A DNA stretch of 64,000 nucleotides from Candidatus Faeciplasma pullistercoris (GTDB lineage Bacteria; Bacillota; Clostridia; Oscillospirales; Ruminococcaceae): the NCBI GenBank assembly GCA_018715525.1, contig DVLL01000006.1, forward strand, positions 1 through 64,000, read 5' to 3'. Within the stretch, counting starts at the first letter, position 1. Each line of letters starts with the position of its first letter. The translations under genes and the position numbers were made by a program. The notes beneath the pieces are model-generated. The model ran no database searches and was not told where the DNA came from. It was given only the letters and a program-made list of their open reading frames with translations. This document shows, piece by piece, positions 24,167 to 31,719 of the stretch.

Positions 24167-25609
24167 ATGAGAAAGTTTGATACCAAAGTACAGCACTTGA
24201 AGTACAAGGTACTTCGCGAGGTTGCAAGACAGGCGTGGAAGGACACCCTTTACGACCACATCCTCGACATCCCGAAAATCATCGTCCCCGGAAACACCCC
24301 TACCATGCGCTGCTGCGTATACAAGGAGCGCGCTATACTTGCCGAGCGTGTAAAGCTCGCCATGGGCGGAAACAAGGATAACCCAAATGTCATCGAGGTA
24401 ATAGAGATCGCCTGCGACGAGTGCCCTGTCGGCGGATATGAGGTCACCAACGCCTGCCGCGGCTGCCTTGCTCACCGCTGCGAGGACGTTTGCAGAAGGG
24501 ACGCTATAAGCTTTGACGAGAACCATGTCGCGCATATAGACAAGTCCAAGTGCGTGGAGTGCGGAGCCTGCGCCAAGGTCTGCCCATATACCGCGATAGT
24601 TCACCGCATGCGTCCCTGCCAGAACGCCTGCAAGATAAAGGCGATTTCAATGAACGAGAACAAGGCCGCGTCGATAGACAACTCAAAGTGCATCTCCTGC
24701 GGAGCCTGCGTATATCAGTGCCCCTTCGGAGCGATAATGGATAAATCCTACATTCTTAATGTCATTGACCTGATCAGAAAGAGCGAGCAGGGCAGAGATT
24801 ATAAGCTTTACGCTTTAGTCGCCCCCTCGATATCCAGCCAGTTCACCTACGCCAAGCTCGGACAGGTCATAACCGGTCTTAAGCAGCTCGGCTTCCACAC
24901 AGTGGTCGAGGCCGCTCTCGGAGCGGACATGGTCGCGTGGGGAGAGTCAAAGGAGCTTGCCGAAAAGGGCTTCCTCACCAGCTCCTGCTGCCCGGCGTTT
25001 GTAAGCTACATCGAAAAGTCCTTCCCGACTCTCGCGCCGTTCATATCTCATAACCTCTCGCCCATGGCTACCATCGCCAAGTATATCAAGGATACCACCA
25101 AGGACGCCAAGATAATCTTCATAGGCCCATGCACCGCCAAGAAGATGGAGATCCAAAAGGAAAGCGTAAAGCCGTATGTTGACGCAGTCCTTACCTTCGA
25201 GGAGCTTCAGGCGCTCTTCGACAGCCGCGATATCGACATCACCACCCTTGAAGAGGGAGTTTTGGACAACGCGAGCTACTTCGGAAGAATATTTGCCCGC
25301 TGCGGCGGACTTGCTGACGCCGTTGCCGAGGCTCTCAAGGAGCAGGGCTTGGAGGACTTCCAGCTCAAGGCTTGCTCCTGCGACGGCATTGAGGAGTGCA
25401 GAATGGCGCTTCTCAAAAAGTCAAAAAATGTCCTTGACGCCAACTTCATAGAGGGCATGGCATGCGTAGGAGGCTGCATAGGCGGCGCCGGATGCCTTAC
25501 CCACGGAGAAAAGAACAAGGCTGAGGTCGACAAGTACGGCAAGGAGGCGTTTGAAAAAACGATTTCCGACGCCATATCCGTCCTTGGCATCAAGACAAGC
25601 GAGCACTGA
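24167..25609 (+). CDS. [FeFe] hydrogenase, HydA2-like (group B type), with N-terminal Fe-S clusters
   Basis: A 480-residue hydrogenase that by family evolves or oxidises H2 with ferredoxin. The N-terminal Cys-rich region includes CDECPVGGY, ACRGCLAHRCEDVC, CVECGACAKVCP and CISCGACVYQCP, room for about three Fe-S clusters. The H-cluster motifs are TSSCCPAF (Cys274/275), GPCTAKKME (Cys322) and GMACVGGCIGG (Cys433/437), including the proton-shuttle Cys and Pro missing from HydS. No NADH- or flavin-binding partner is encoded nearby, so it should be monomeric and non-bifurcating. The maturation genes hydE, hydF and hydG are not in this window. It lies 36 bp after the phosphatase gene. Confidence 0.93.
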   Translation: MRKFDTKVQHLKYKVLREVARQAWKDTLYDHILDIPKIIVPGNTPTMRCCVYKERAILAERVKLAMGGNKDNPNVIEVIEIACDECPVGGYEVTNACRGCLAHRCEDVCRRDAISFDENHVAHIDKSKCVECGACAKVCPYTAIVHRMRPCQNACKIKAISMNENKAASIDNSKCISCGACVYQCPFGAIMDKSYILNVIDLIRKSEQGRDYKLYALVAPSISSQFTYAKLGQVITGLKQLGFHTVVEAALGADMVAWGESKELAEKGFLTSSCCPAFVSYIEKSFPTLAPFISHNLSPMATIAKYIKDTTKDAKIIFIGPCTAKKMEIQKESVKPYVDAVLTFEELQALFDSRDIDITTLEEGVLDNASYFGRIFARCGGLADAVAEALKEQGLEDFQLKACSCDGIEECRMALLKKSKNVLDANFIEGMACVGGCIGGAGCLTHGEKNKAEVDKYGKEAFEKTISDAISVLGIKTSEH

Positions 25610-25634
25610 CCCTCTTATTACCTCTATATATTTG

Positions 25635-25669
25635 CCGCCGGATGCTGTGAATAGCGCCCGGCGGTTTTG
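25635..25669 (+). terminator. Terminator of the hydrogenase operon
   Basis: CCGCCGG/CCGGCGG stem (25635-25641 with 25658-25664) followed by TTTTGT. Confidence 0.75.
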
Positions 25670-25811
25670 TCTGTAAAGCAGCGCTTAGCCCCATGAAAAA
25701 TACGGCGGAGCAGGGCGCTTTCCTTTAGTCTGATCAGTAAAGCACATTCCGCATTATAAAAGCGCTGTCTCATCGTAATATTTTGTAAAAAATTAAATTT
25801 TTTTGGCAGTA

Positions 25812-25840
25812 TTGACCGGTCATTGTCTTACTGGTATACT
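25812..25840 (+). promoter_or_regulatory. Sigma-A promoter of the papain-like lipoprotein
   Basis: TTGACC (25812-25817), 17-bp spacer, TATACT (25835-25840), 50 bp upstream of the ATG. Confidence 0.65.
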
Positions 25841-25889
25841 TGATACAGGCGACGCAGCATTAAATCACAGACAACGGGGCGAACAGGAC

Positions 25890-27071
25890 ATGATGAAAAG
25901 GCTTGTTTATATTTGCATTGCAGCGATAATATTATCTTTTTGCATTCTGACCGGGTGCTCGTCCGACTCTCCCGAGACTGCTCCTACCGTTCCGGGACTG
26001 TATATCGAGACATCGGAGCTTCCTAAAAAGGTCACAAAGTACGCTCTGAGCGTTTTCTCCGGCTTTGATAGGACTACCTTCTCACAGCTTGGATTCACTC
26101 AGGAGGAAATCGAAGACATATCCCTCTCCCCCGGAATCAGAATGATAAACGCCTATACCGGAGAGTACTACGACAATAGCTACTACTTCTTCATAAAATC
26201 GGGCGGCAGCTTTATCGGCATACTTCTCATATCCGACACCGACGGCGACTATTCCTTCCAGATTCAAAGGTCAAGGCTGGCAGAAGGCTTTAACAGGCTG
26301 GAGCGCTCTGTCTCAAGCTACTTTATCTACCGCTCTGAGGCAGGATACTTCGGCAAGTGTGATTCCTCGGTTTACGCTATCAGCGCAGCGAGAGGAGATA
26401 TGCAGGGCACGGTCACCGAAATAATAAAAAACCTTACGAACGGAGTTATCCCGCCTCCGAGTAATGAAAGCACAAGCGTAGACATGCTTTCCTCCATAGC
26501 CGAATTTGACGCCTTGGAAAACAAAGAAAGCGGTAACCGCTCCAAGCTTCTCAAGGTGCCGCTGTGCGACAACGAAAACGGCACCTGCTGGGCTTCCTGT
26601 GTTGCCTCTACGGTCGTCTACCGCATGAAAGGAGAAGATTACGGCATCAACGAGACATGGGTGATGAGAGACAAAATAGTCTCAAACCGAATCTCAGTCA
26701 CAGGCTCAAGCGGCGGTACGATAGACACGGTCTGCCTGTATATAAACCTATTGCTCATGGAAAACTACCACAAAACCACCGACAAGCTCAGCTACAGGGA
26801 AATTGAGACGCTCATAGATAATTCCGCCCCGGCAGTCATCCAGCTTTCACCAAACCTGCCCGAGGGGCTGCACCACGCGGTCATTCTCGCCGGCTATTCC
26901 TATAACCCGAAAAGCTCTGACTCGAAGATGTACTTCATAATGGACCCGAACTATCCGTTTTCCTATGTCGGCATAAGCTACGACTCGCCCTATTGCCCGT
27001 ACGAATACTTCATATCCCAGACCGACTTCTACAGCTGGTCTATCACCGCTGTGGACAAGGATATTATCTGA
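25890..27071 (+). CDS. Lipoprotein with papain-like (C39/C47-type) cysteine peptidase domain
   Basis: About 393 residues. A lipoprotein signal (MMKRL, hydrophobic core, lipobox LTGC) indicates anchoring on the outer face of the membrane. A beta-rich region of unknown type (about 30-215) precedes a papain-fold domain with Cys233 in GTCWASCVASTVVY, His329 in GLHHAVILAGY and a following MDPN. This resembles staphopain- or C39-like peptidases, although the usual oxyanion Gln just before the Cys is not obvious (NENGTCW). It may cleave peptides outside the cell or be inactive. The gene stands alone behind its own promoter, so the context gives no substrate. Confidence 0.78.
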   Translation: MMKRLVYICIAAIILSFCILTGCSSDSPETAPTVPGLYIETSELPKKVTKYALSVFSGFDRTTFSQLGFTQEEIEDISLSPGIRMINAYTGEYYDNSYYFFIKSGGSFIGILLISDTDGDYSFQIQRSRLAEGFNRLERSVSSYFIYRSEAGYFGKCDSSVYAISAARGDMQGTVTEIIKNLTNGVIPPPSNESTSVDMLSSIAEFDALENKESGNRSKLLKVPLCDNENGTCWASCVASTVVYRMKGEDYGINETWVMRDKIVSNRISVTGSSGGTIDTVCLYINLLLMENYHKTTDKLSYREIETLIDNSAPAVIQLSPNLPEGLHHAVILAGYSYNPKSSDSKMYFIMDPNYPFSYVGISYDSPYCPYEYFISQTDFYSWSITAVDKDII

Positions 27072-27077
27072 CCGGTC

Positions 27078-27107
27078 TTGACAGAATAGTGATTTTTGTT
27101 ATATAAT
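27078..27107 (+). promoter_or_regulatory. Sigma-A promoter of queT
   Basis: TTGACA (27078-27083), 18-bp spacer, TATAAT (27102-27107), upstream of the preQ1 riboswitch. Confidence 0.7.
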
Positions 27108-27138
27108 CAGACCTGCGCGTTCTTGCGCGGATATACTA

Positions 27139-27187
27139 TTGGGTGTTCCCCTTGATAACCACCCAAAATTTTAAAAAACAAGGTGAT
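27139..27187 (+). promoter_or_regulatory. preQ1-I riboswitch controlling queT translation
   Basis: Stem TTGGGTG (27139-27145) with CACCCAA (27160-27166) encloses a C-rich loop. An A-rich tail ends in AAAAAACAAGG (27173-27183). Loop CCTTG (27150-27154) can pair with tail CAAGG (27179-27183), giving the H-type pseudoknot of preQ1-I aptamers; the AACC and AAAACAAGG elements match the Thermoanaerobacter aptamer as I remember it. The paired tail contains the Shine-Dalgarno AAGGTGA, so ligand binding should block translation. A queuosine-precursor transporter follows, as expected. Confidence 0.82.
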
Positions 27188-27192
27188 TCTAA

Positions 27193-27669
27193 GTGAAAAA
27201 TCTATCCGCAACCCGCATTGTGAAGCTTGCCGCGGTGGCAGCTATATATGTTGTCCTCACGCTCGCGCTGGGCTTCATGTCATACGCGAACATACAGTAC
27301 AGAATAGCCGAGGCTCTCATGCTTCTCTGCTTCTACAAGAAGGACTACGGCATTTCCCTCATTCTGGGCTGCTTTATCGCAAACCTGTTCAGCCCGATGG
27401 CTCTGGATATGGTCTTCGGAACAGCCGCTACCGTTCTGGCGGTGCTGCTTATCTACATATCCCCCAACATATACATAGCCTCTCTCGCTCCGGTGGTGAC
27501 AAACGCGTTTATCGTCGGCTTCGAGCTTTACTACTTCCTCGATCTGCCGTTCTGGCTCTCCTGCTTCCAGGTAGCATTCGGCGAGTTTGTATGCGTGAGC
27601 GTTCTCGGAGTGATCCTGTTCAAGCTTTTCGAGAAGAACAAGCGTTTCATGGAGCTGCTTGTCAGCTGA
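27193..27669 (+). CDS. queT: Queuosine-precursor transporter QueT
   Basis: A 158-residue integral membrane protein with about five or six hydrophobic segments, the substrate-binding S subunit of an ECF-type importer for queuosine precursors. The pattern MSYANIQYRIAEALMLLCFY and GCFIANLFSPMALDMVFGTAAT is typical of QueT (formerly DUF988). GTG start at 27193 with AGGTGA upstream, under preQ1 riboswitch control. The ECF energising subunits are encoded elsewhere. Confidence 0.93.
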   Translation: MKNLSATRIVKLAAVAAIYVVLTLALGFMSYANIQYRIAEALMLLCFYKKDYGISLILGCFIANLFSPMALDMVFGTAATVLAVLLIYISPNIYIASLAPVVTNAFIVGFELYYFLDLPFWLSCFQVAFGEFVCVSVLGVILFKLFEKNKRFMELLVS

Positions 27670-27746
27670 CAAGCTTTCGCTCCGCGAACCGGTCAAATCA
27701 AGGGTGGCTCATGACGCGGAGCGGCATATTGCTCTGAATAACAACA

Positions 27747-27780
27747 AAAGCATGGAATCAAAAGTATTCCATGCTTTTTT
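27747..27780 (+). terminator. Terminator of queT
   Basis: GCATGGAAT/ATTCCATGC stem with a 7-nt loop and TTTTTT. Confidence 0.85.
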
Positions 27781-27860
27781 GCAATATATTATCCAGATAA
27801 ATTGTATTAAGATTGAAGGACTTCTGTCATACCTCTGACCGTTCTTCATTCAGGTTTCAG

Positions 27861-27896
27861 CCTTCCCGTGCAGCAATGCCGGGAAGGTATTTTTTT
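27861..27896 (+). terminator. Second terminator-like hairpin
   Basis: CCTTCCCG (27861-27868) pairs with CGGGAAGG (27880-27887), followed by TATTTTTTT in the plus direction. It lies just before the convergent gene ending at 27921 and would protect it from readthrough. Confidence 0.65.
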
Positions 27897-27920
27897 ACGC
27901 TTATTATCTATGCCGGGATA

Positions 27921-28403
27921 TCAGAATATAACCTCGAACAAGCCGTAGGAAACAGTGAGCATGATTATTCCCGCTATCAGCACGCCGATAAATATCAAAG
28001 GAAAAGCTATCTTCGGTCTTATCCCGAGCACCGTAGCAACCAGCGCGCCAGTCCACGCCCCTGTTCCGGGCAGAGGGATCGCCACCAGTATCATAAGCCC
28101 GAGCGAGCCGTACTTTTCTATCGTGTCCTTGTTCTTATATGCCTTGTTCTCTAGCCACAAGGCGGTTTTACCCAGAAAATTGTCCTGCGTCTTCATCCAT
28201 TTGAGTATGCCGTTCAAAAGAAGCAGAACGAATGGTATCGGCAGCATATTGCCGAGCACCGCAGCCGCGAACGCGACCAGCGGGCTGAGACCGAAGCCTA
28301 CTCCGTAGGGCAGTCCGCCTCTGAGCTCGACTATCGGCATCATCGAAATAATAAATGTCGCCACCAGCTTGCCTATATAGGTAGATGTCAGCCAAGAGAT
28401 CAT
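27921..28403 (-). CDS. COG2426-type small-multidrug-export family membrane protein
   Basis: A 160-residue protein with four to five membrane segments. The motif PIVELRGGLPYGVGFGLSP near the N-terminus and AIPLPGTGAWTGALVATVLG in the second half are characteristic of the COG2426 family, often named putative small multi-drug export protein; transport of drugs is not proven for it. A strong AAGGAG site precedes the ATG. It lies 20 bp downstream of the WYL regulator on the same strand, so it is probably co-transcribed with it. Confidence 0.85.
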   Translation of the reverse strand: MISWLTSTYIGKLVATFIISMMPIVELRGGLPYGVGFGLSPLVAFAAAVLGNMLPIPFVLLLLNGILKWMKTQDNFLGKTALWLENKAYKNKDTIEKYGSLGLMILVAIPLPGTGAWTGALVATVLGIRPKIAFPLIFIGVLIAGIIMLTVSYGLFEVIF

Positions 28404-28423
28404 CAGTTTTTCTCCTTTGTCTG

Positions 28424-29413
28424 TTATTCCGCATAAAGTGAGGATATCTCACCAAGCTTCTTTCTCGCCTCATTCCTCACCCACTCGGGCGAAATGACCT
28501 CGGCGTCGCTGCCAAACTGGAACAGCCAGCCCCAGAATGTCGGGCTTACCTGGATATCAAGTCTCACGCTGAATTTGTCCTCGGATACCCTGTTTATGTG
28601 AACGCCGTCTCCAAACCTGTCTATAAGGACATTTATCAGCGATGTGGACATCTCAAGAGTAACAGTTTCCTTTGTCCCGCCGTACATGCTGTATGTCCCC
28701 ATCAGCTCCTTTGCAAGCTCCTCCTCGCCTATACTCAGCTCGCGGCGCTTTTCATCCGTGAGGGCGACCCCGACCATTCTGTCTACACGATAGCGGCAAA
28801 GCTCGCCGTGCTTTTTGCAGTAGCAGACAAGATAGTAGCAGTCGCTTTCCCATATGAGATAGTAGGGCGAGACCTGATAAAGCTCTCCCTGATGGCGAAA
28901 TCTCTTCTTTTTGTCCAGTCCGTACTCAGTATACCTGAAGGTTATCTGCCTGTCGCGGTAAATGGCGTCGTGGATTACGTTTATCGAGTAGTATATCGCC
29001 TCGTTATAGTTCTTGACGCGGTTACCTACATATATGGTACGCCTGAGCTGCTGCGCTTTATACCTGCTTGTCAGAGTTTGAAGCTTTTTTATCAGCTCGT
29101 TTGACTTTTTCTTTGTCAAAAACTTGGAGGATGCAACGGCATCTGCGAGCACCGATAGCTCCTCGTCCTGAAAGGTCCGTGTGCTGACATAATAGTAGTT
29201 TGAATGCCCGACCTTTTCGGTAACTATATCAAGCCCGGCTTCAGAAAGCGTCGCGATGTCGTCATAGACCGTCTTTCTCTCCGAGCTTATGCCAAAGCCC
29301 GCAAGCCGCTGAATTATCTCGTTTCCGGACAGCTTGTGGTTCTCGTCGGTCTCGCTTAGAAGTATGTTCTGTAAAACAAGCAGCTTGTGCTTCTGCCTTG
29401 CCTGCATAGCCAT
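28424..29413 (-). CDS. WYL-domain transcriptional regulator
   Basis: A 329-residue regulator. An N-terminal winged helix (LSGNEIIQRL..FGISSERKTVYDDIATL) precedes a WYL domain with QVSPYYLIWESDCYYLVCYC and YRVDRM, which in this family binds small molecules or nucleic acids. A C-terminal WCX-like segment follows. The ATG overlaps the DUF896 stop by one base (TGATG). The cluster DUF896-WYL-COG2426 is one unit; its signal is unknown. Confidence 0.9.
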   Translation of the reverse strand: MAMQARQKHKLLVLQNILLSETDENHKLSGNEIIQRLAGFGISSERKTVYDDIATLSEAGLDIVTEKVGHSNYYYVSTRTFQDEELSVLADAVASSKFLTKKKSNELIKKLQTLTSRYKAQQLRRTIYVGNRVKNYNEAIYYSINVIHDAIYRDRQITFRYTEYGLDKKKRFRHQGELYQVSPYYLIWESDCYYLVCYCKKHGELCRYRVDRMVGVALTDEKRRELSIGEEELAKELMGTYSMYGGTKETVTLEMSTSLINVLIDRFGDGVHINRVSEDKFSVRLDIQVSPTFWGWLFQFGSDAEVISPEWVRNEARKKLGEISSLYAE

Positions 29414-29616
29414 CAGCTGTTCTCCACCGGCTTTGTCACCTTGCCGTCCGGCTCGACAAACTCGATCCTGTCAAGCTGCGCCCTGAGGTTGCCGACCACC
29501 GCCTCGCGGTACTCGTTTCTAAGGAGCTGCTGCTCCGCCTTCTCGGCGTCTGTCAGTCCCTCGGCACGGGATTTTTTAGCCAAAAAGTTTATTCTGTCTA
29601 TCTTAGCCTTTTCCAT
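29413..29616 (-). CDS. DUF896 (YnzC family) small protein
   Basis: A 67-residue helical protein (EKAKIDRINFLAKKSRAEGLT..EQQLLRNEYREAVVGNLRAQLDRIEFV) with the classic DUF896 pattern. The Bacillus relative ynzC belongs to the SOS-induced yneA-yneB-ynzC operon; no function is firmly assigned. Here a perfect LexA-type box lies 161 bp upstream, but this gene has its own promoter closer by, so SOS control is uncertain. It shares one base with the WYL regulator gene, so the two are coupled. Confidence 0.9.
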   Translation of the reverse strand: MEKAKIDRINFLAKKSRAEGLTDAEKAEQQLLRNEYREAVVGNLRAQLDRIEFVEPDGKVTKPVENS

Positions 29617-29675
29617 TTTTCGCTCCGGTCATTAAAAGCTTACTTTATTCGGCAAGCGCCGCATAAAGTAGTCCC

Positions 29676-29704
29676 ATTATACTACAGCCGGTTGCAGAAT
29701 GCAA
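29676..29704 (-). promoter_or_regulatory. Promoter of the DUF896-WYL operon
   Basis: Minus strand: TTGCAT (29699-29704), 17-bp spacer, TATAAT (29676-29681), 60 bp upstream of the DUF896 ATG. Confidence 0.6.
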
Positions 29705-29737
29705 GCTCTTCTGTCCAAAAAATAGCCCTTTTCTTGG

Positions 29738-29793
29738 TTGACATTTTGGAATGAAATGGTATTATTAGTTTAAAAAGAACATATGTTCTTTTT
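29738..29793 (+). promoter_or_regulatory. Promoter with LexA-type SOS box at the start site
   Basis: TTGACA (29738-29743), 16-bp spacer, TATTAT (29760-29765). A perfect 22-bp palindrome (29772-29793) covers the predicted start site; its core is GAACATATGTTC (29777-29788), which fits the Gram-positive LexA consensus GAAC-N4-GTTC exactly. The placement over +1 is that of a repressor site. Confidence 0.72.
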
Positions 29794-29939
29794 GTGCATA
29801 TGCCGCCTGCGTTACCAAAGTCGCCTCGCCGGTCGAAACGCAGGACACACTCGTCTTGGCGGCGAGCCTCCGGCGGGCAGCATTATACGCTTGCCCGTGT
29901 TTGCGGATGGTACTACGCTCTTGGCATGACCGTATGCAC
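29794..29939 (+). ncRNA. Highly structured RNA leader (possible non-coding RNA) downstream of the LexA box
   Basis: GTGCATATG (29794-29802) pairs over 9 bp with CGTATGCAC (29931-29939), closing a 146-nt domain. Inside are CCTGCGTT/AACGCAGG (29806-29813 with 29837-29844), a loop element CTCGCCG (29825-29831) complementary to CGGCGAG (29860-29866) that would form a pseudoknot, and CGGGCA/TGCCCG (29874-29879 with 29892-29897). No open reading frame is credible here. I cannot assign it to a known RNA class. Confidence 0.5.
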
Positions 29940-29991
29940 AAGATAAAAGGCTCGGTGCCTGCCGGATGTAAAAGTATTGGAAGGAGAAAGA

Positions 29992-30186
29992 ATGAGAGAG
30001 CTTATTGAAAATTACAAGGCAGAGGTAGAGAGGCTGGAGCAGCACTCAAAAAAGCTGGCTCAAATGATCAAAACCGAAAGGGACATTGATATTGTGAACG
30101 GGCTTACAGCGCGCAAAAAGCTCATAGATATCGAAAAATTTGAGCTTCTTACCGACATTCGCAGTATGCAGGAGTACGTCGGCTAA
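29992..30186 (+). CDS. Small coiled-coil protein of unknown function
   Basis: A 64-residue, mostly helical, charged protein (RELIENYKAEVERLEQHSKKLAQ..LIDIEKFELLTDIRSMQEYV) with heptad-like hydrophobic spacing. GGAGAAAGA precedes the ATG at good distance. It is the first coding region after the LexA-type box and the structured leader, so it may be damage-inducible. No membrane segment or catalytic motif is visible, and I do not recognise the family. darA follows 180 bp downstream; that gap holds a TATAAT with a poorly spaced -35 and no gene. Confidence 0.65.
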   Translation: MRELIENYKAEVERLEQHSKKLAQMIKTERDIDIVNGLTARKKLIDIEKFELLTDIRSMQEYVG

Positions 30187-30366
30187 AATTATTTGTGCAG
30201 GTTGAAATAAAATATTTGCATTTCTCGCGGGAATGTGGTAATATAATATTGTAAATTGTTATCTGCATACGCCGGCGCGCTTGAAGTTGGCATGTTTGCT
30301 AATATATTTACTATGACTATTCTTGCGAAAGGACCTTGGCAATAGCGAAGGGCGGGGTGAATTTTT

Positions 30367-30684
30367 ATGAAACTTATTATTGCTATCATCAACGACGACG
30401 ACTTCAGGGGCGTATCCGAAGCTCTTATCAAGGCTGAATTTCAGTCTACAAGGCTTTCTTCTACCGGAAGCTTTCTGAGAGCGGGAAATTCCACCCTGCT
30501 TATCTGCGTCGAGAACGACAGGCTTGACACCTGCATAGGAATCATCCAGAGCCACTGCAAAAAGCGCAAGCAGCTTGTTGCAACCCCTGCCATGCACGGC
30601 TCCTTTGCCTCCTATCCGGTAGAGGTGATAGTCGGAGGCGCTACCGTCTTTGTAACTGACGTCGAGAGGTTTGAAAAGTTCTGA
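30367..30684 (+). CDS. darA: Cyclic-di-AMP receptor DarA (PII-like)
   Basis: A 105-residue PII-like signal protein of the DUF970 family that binds c-di-AMP, a messenger linked to potassium and cell-wall control. Family features: KLIIAIINDDDF at the N-terminus, STRLSSTGSFLRAGNSTLLI with the nucleotide-binding loop, and the C-terminal strand GGATVFVTDVERFEKF. GGGGTGA precedes the ATG. The order darA-holB-ricT is conserved from Bacillus subtilis (yaaQ-yaaR-holB-yaaT), with yaaR absent here. Confidence 0.95.
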   Translation: MKLIIAIINDDDFRGVSEALIKAEFQSTRLSSTGSFLRAGNSTLLICVENDRLDTCIGIIQSHCKKRKQLVATPAMHGSFASYPVEVIVGGATVFVTDVERFEKF

Positions 30685-30686
30685 GT

Positions 30687-31646
30687 ATGAAGCTCTACTC
30701 AAAAGAGCATCCGGCGGGGCTCATCTCGTCGATGATAGCCCGCGACCGTCTGTGCCGTTCCTTTATCCTCATCGGAGACAAGGGAATAGGCAAAAAAACC
30801 TTTGCCGGATATATGTCTATGCAGGCTCTATGCGAAAGGGCAACCGGCGTTCCCTGCGGAGAATGCCGCTCATGCAGGCTCATAGAGCAGAATATCCACC
30901 CCGATGTTATAACCGTAAAGCCGTCCGGCAAATCCGCTAATTACAGGGTGGATGACCTCAGACCGATTATCTCGGACGCATATACAGCGTCAAACGAGGG
31001 AGGATATAAGATATATATTCTCCCCGAAATAGATAAGGCGCTTCCCGCTGCCCAAAATATCCTCCTTAAGATTTTTGAGGAGCCGCCGGAGCATGTTCTG
31101 TTTATAATGACTGCCGAGAGAAAGGAAAAGATCCTTGAAACCATCCTTTCAAGGGCTGTGGTGATAAATATTACCGAGGCCTCGGAGCAGGATTGCCTCG
31201 CAGCTCTTAAAGACAACGGCATAGCCCCTGACGACGCGGCGAGAGCGTACGACATATACGGAGGAAATATCGGAGCGTGCCTGGCTTACCTCAGCGGCGA
31301 GGGCATTGAAGCCGTAAGGGCTGCGGAAGCCGCGGTAAACGCCATAATATACGGCGACGAATATTCACTTTGCAAGGCGCTCTTTATATCCGACCGGGAG
31401 CTCGGTCTTCAGGTGGTAGCCGAGCTGTCAAAGGCGGTCTGCGCGGCAGCGTCCATGAAGCAGGGAGGACCAAAAACAAAATATCTTCACTCGCTGACCC
31501 GAGGACTTATGGAAAGCATAAGGCTGAGCGGTCTTATTGGTATGTATGAAGACCTGAAGCAGGCGGCGGACAAGCTTTCCGGCAATTCAAATGTCCTGCT
31601 CACAATGTGCGACCTCGGCGCTTCGCTGAGGACGGATTCAATATAG
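30687..31646 (+). CDS. holB: DNA polymerase III delta-prime subunit
   Basis: A 319-residue clamp-loader subunit. Its AAA+ domain has FILIGDKGIGKKTFAGY as Walker-A region, four Cys in the zinc module (CERATGVPCGECRSC), YILPEIDKALPAAQNILLK as Walker-B region, and EEPPEHVLFIM. The sensor/arginine-finger motif reads ILSRAV, where the usual Cys of SRC is Ala. The start lies 2 bp after the darA stop. Synteny with darA and ricT supports the assignment. Confidence 0.92.
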   Translation: MKLYSKEHPAGLISSMIARDRLCRSFILIGDKGIGKKTFAGYMSMQALCERATGVPCGECRSCRLIEQNIHPDVITVKPSGKSANYRVDDLRPIISDAYTASNEGGYKIYILPEIDKALPAAQNILLKIFEEPPEHVLFIMTAERKEKILETILSRAVVINITEASEQDCLAALKDNGIAPDDAARAYDIYGGNIGACLAYLSGEGIEAVRAAEAAVNAIIYGDEYSLCKALFISDRELGLQVVAELSKAVCAAASMKQGGPKTKYLHSLTRGLMESIRLSGLIGMYEDLKQAADKLSGNSNVLLTMCDLGASLRTDSI

Positions 31647-31719
31647 TTTTTATGTAGAAAGGAAAAACACCGGCTTTACAGCCCCCACGAGGCTCAGTCC
31701 GGTATGGTAAAAGCATGGT

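Noticed and set aside
27861-27896. Terminator of the COG2426 gene on the minus strand
   Set aside because: The T-run lies on the plus-strand side only; in the minus direction no T-run follows the stem.
29812-30045. Minus-strand 77-residue frame across the structured leader
   Set aside because: No Shine-Dalgarno site, low-complexity Pro/Arg tail, and it overlaps the small plus-strand gene; the inverted repeats explain the open frame.
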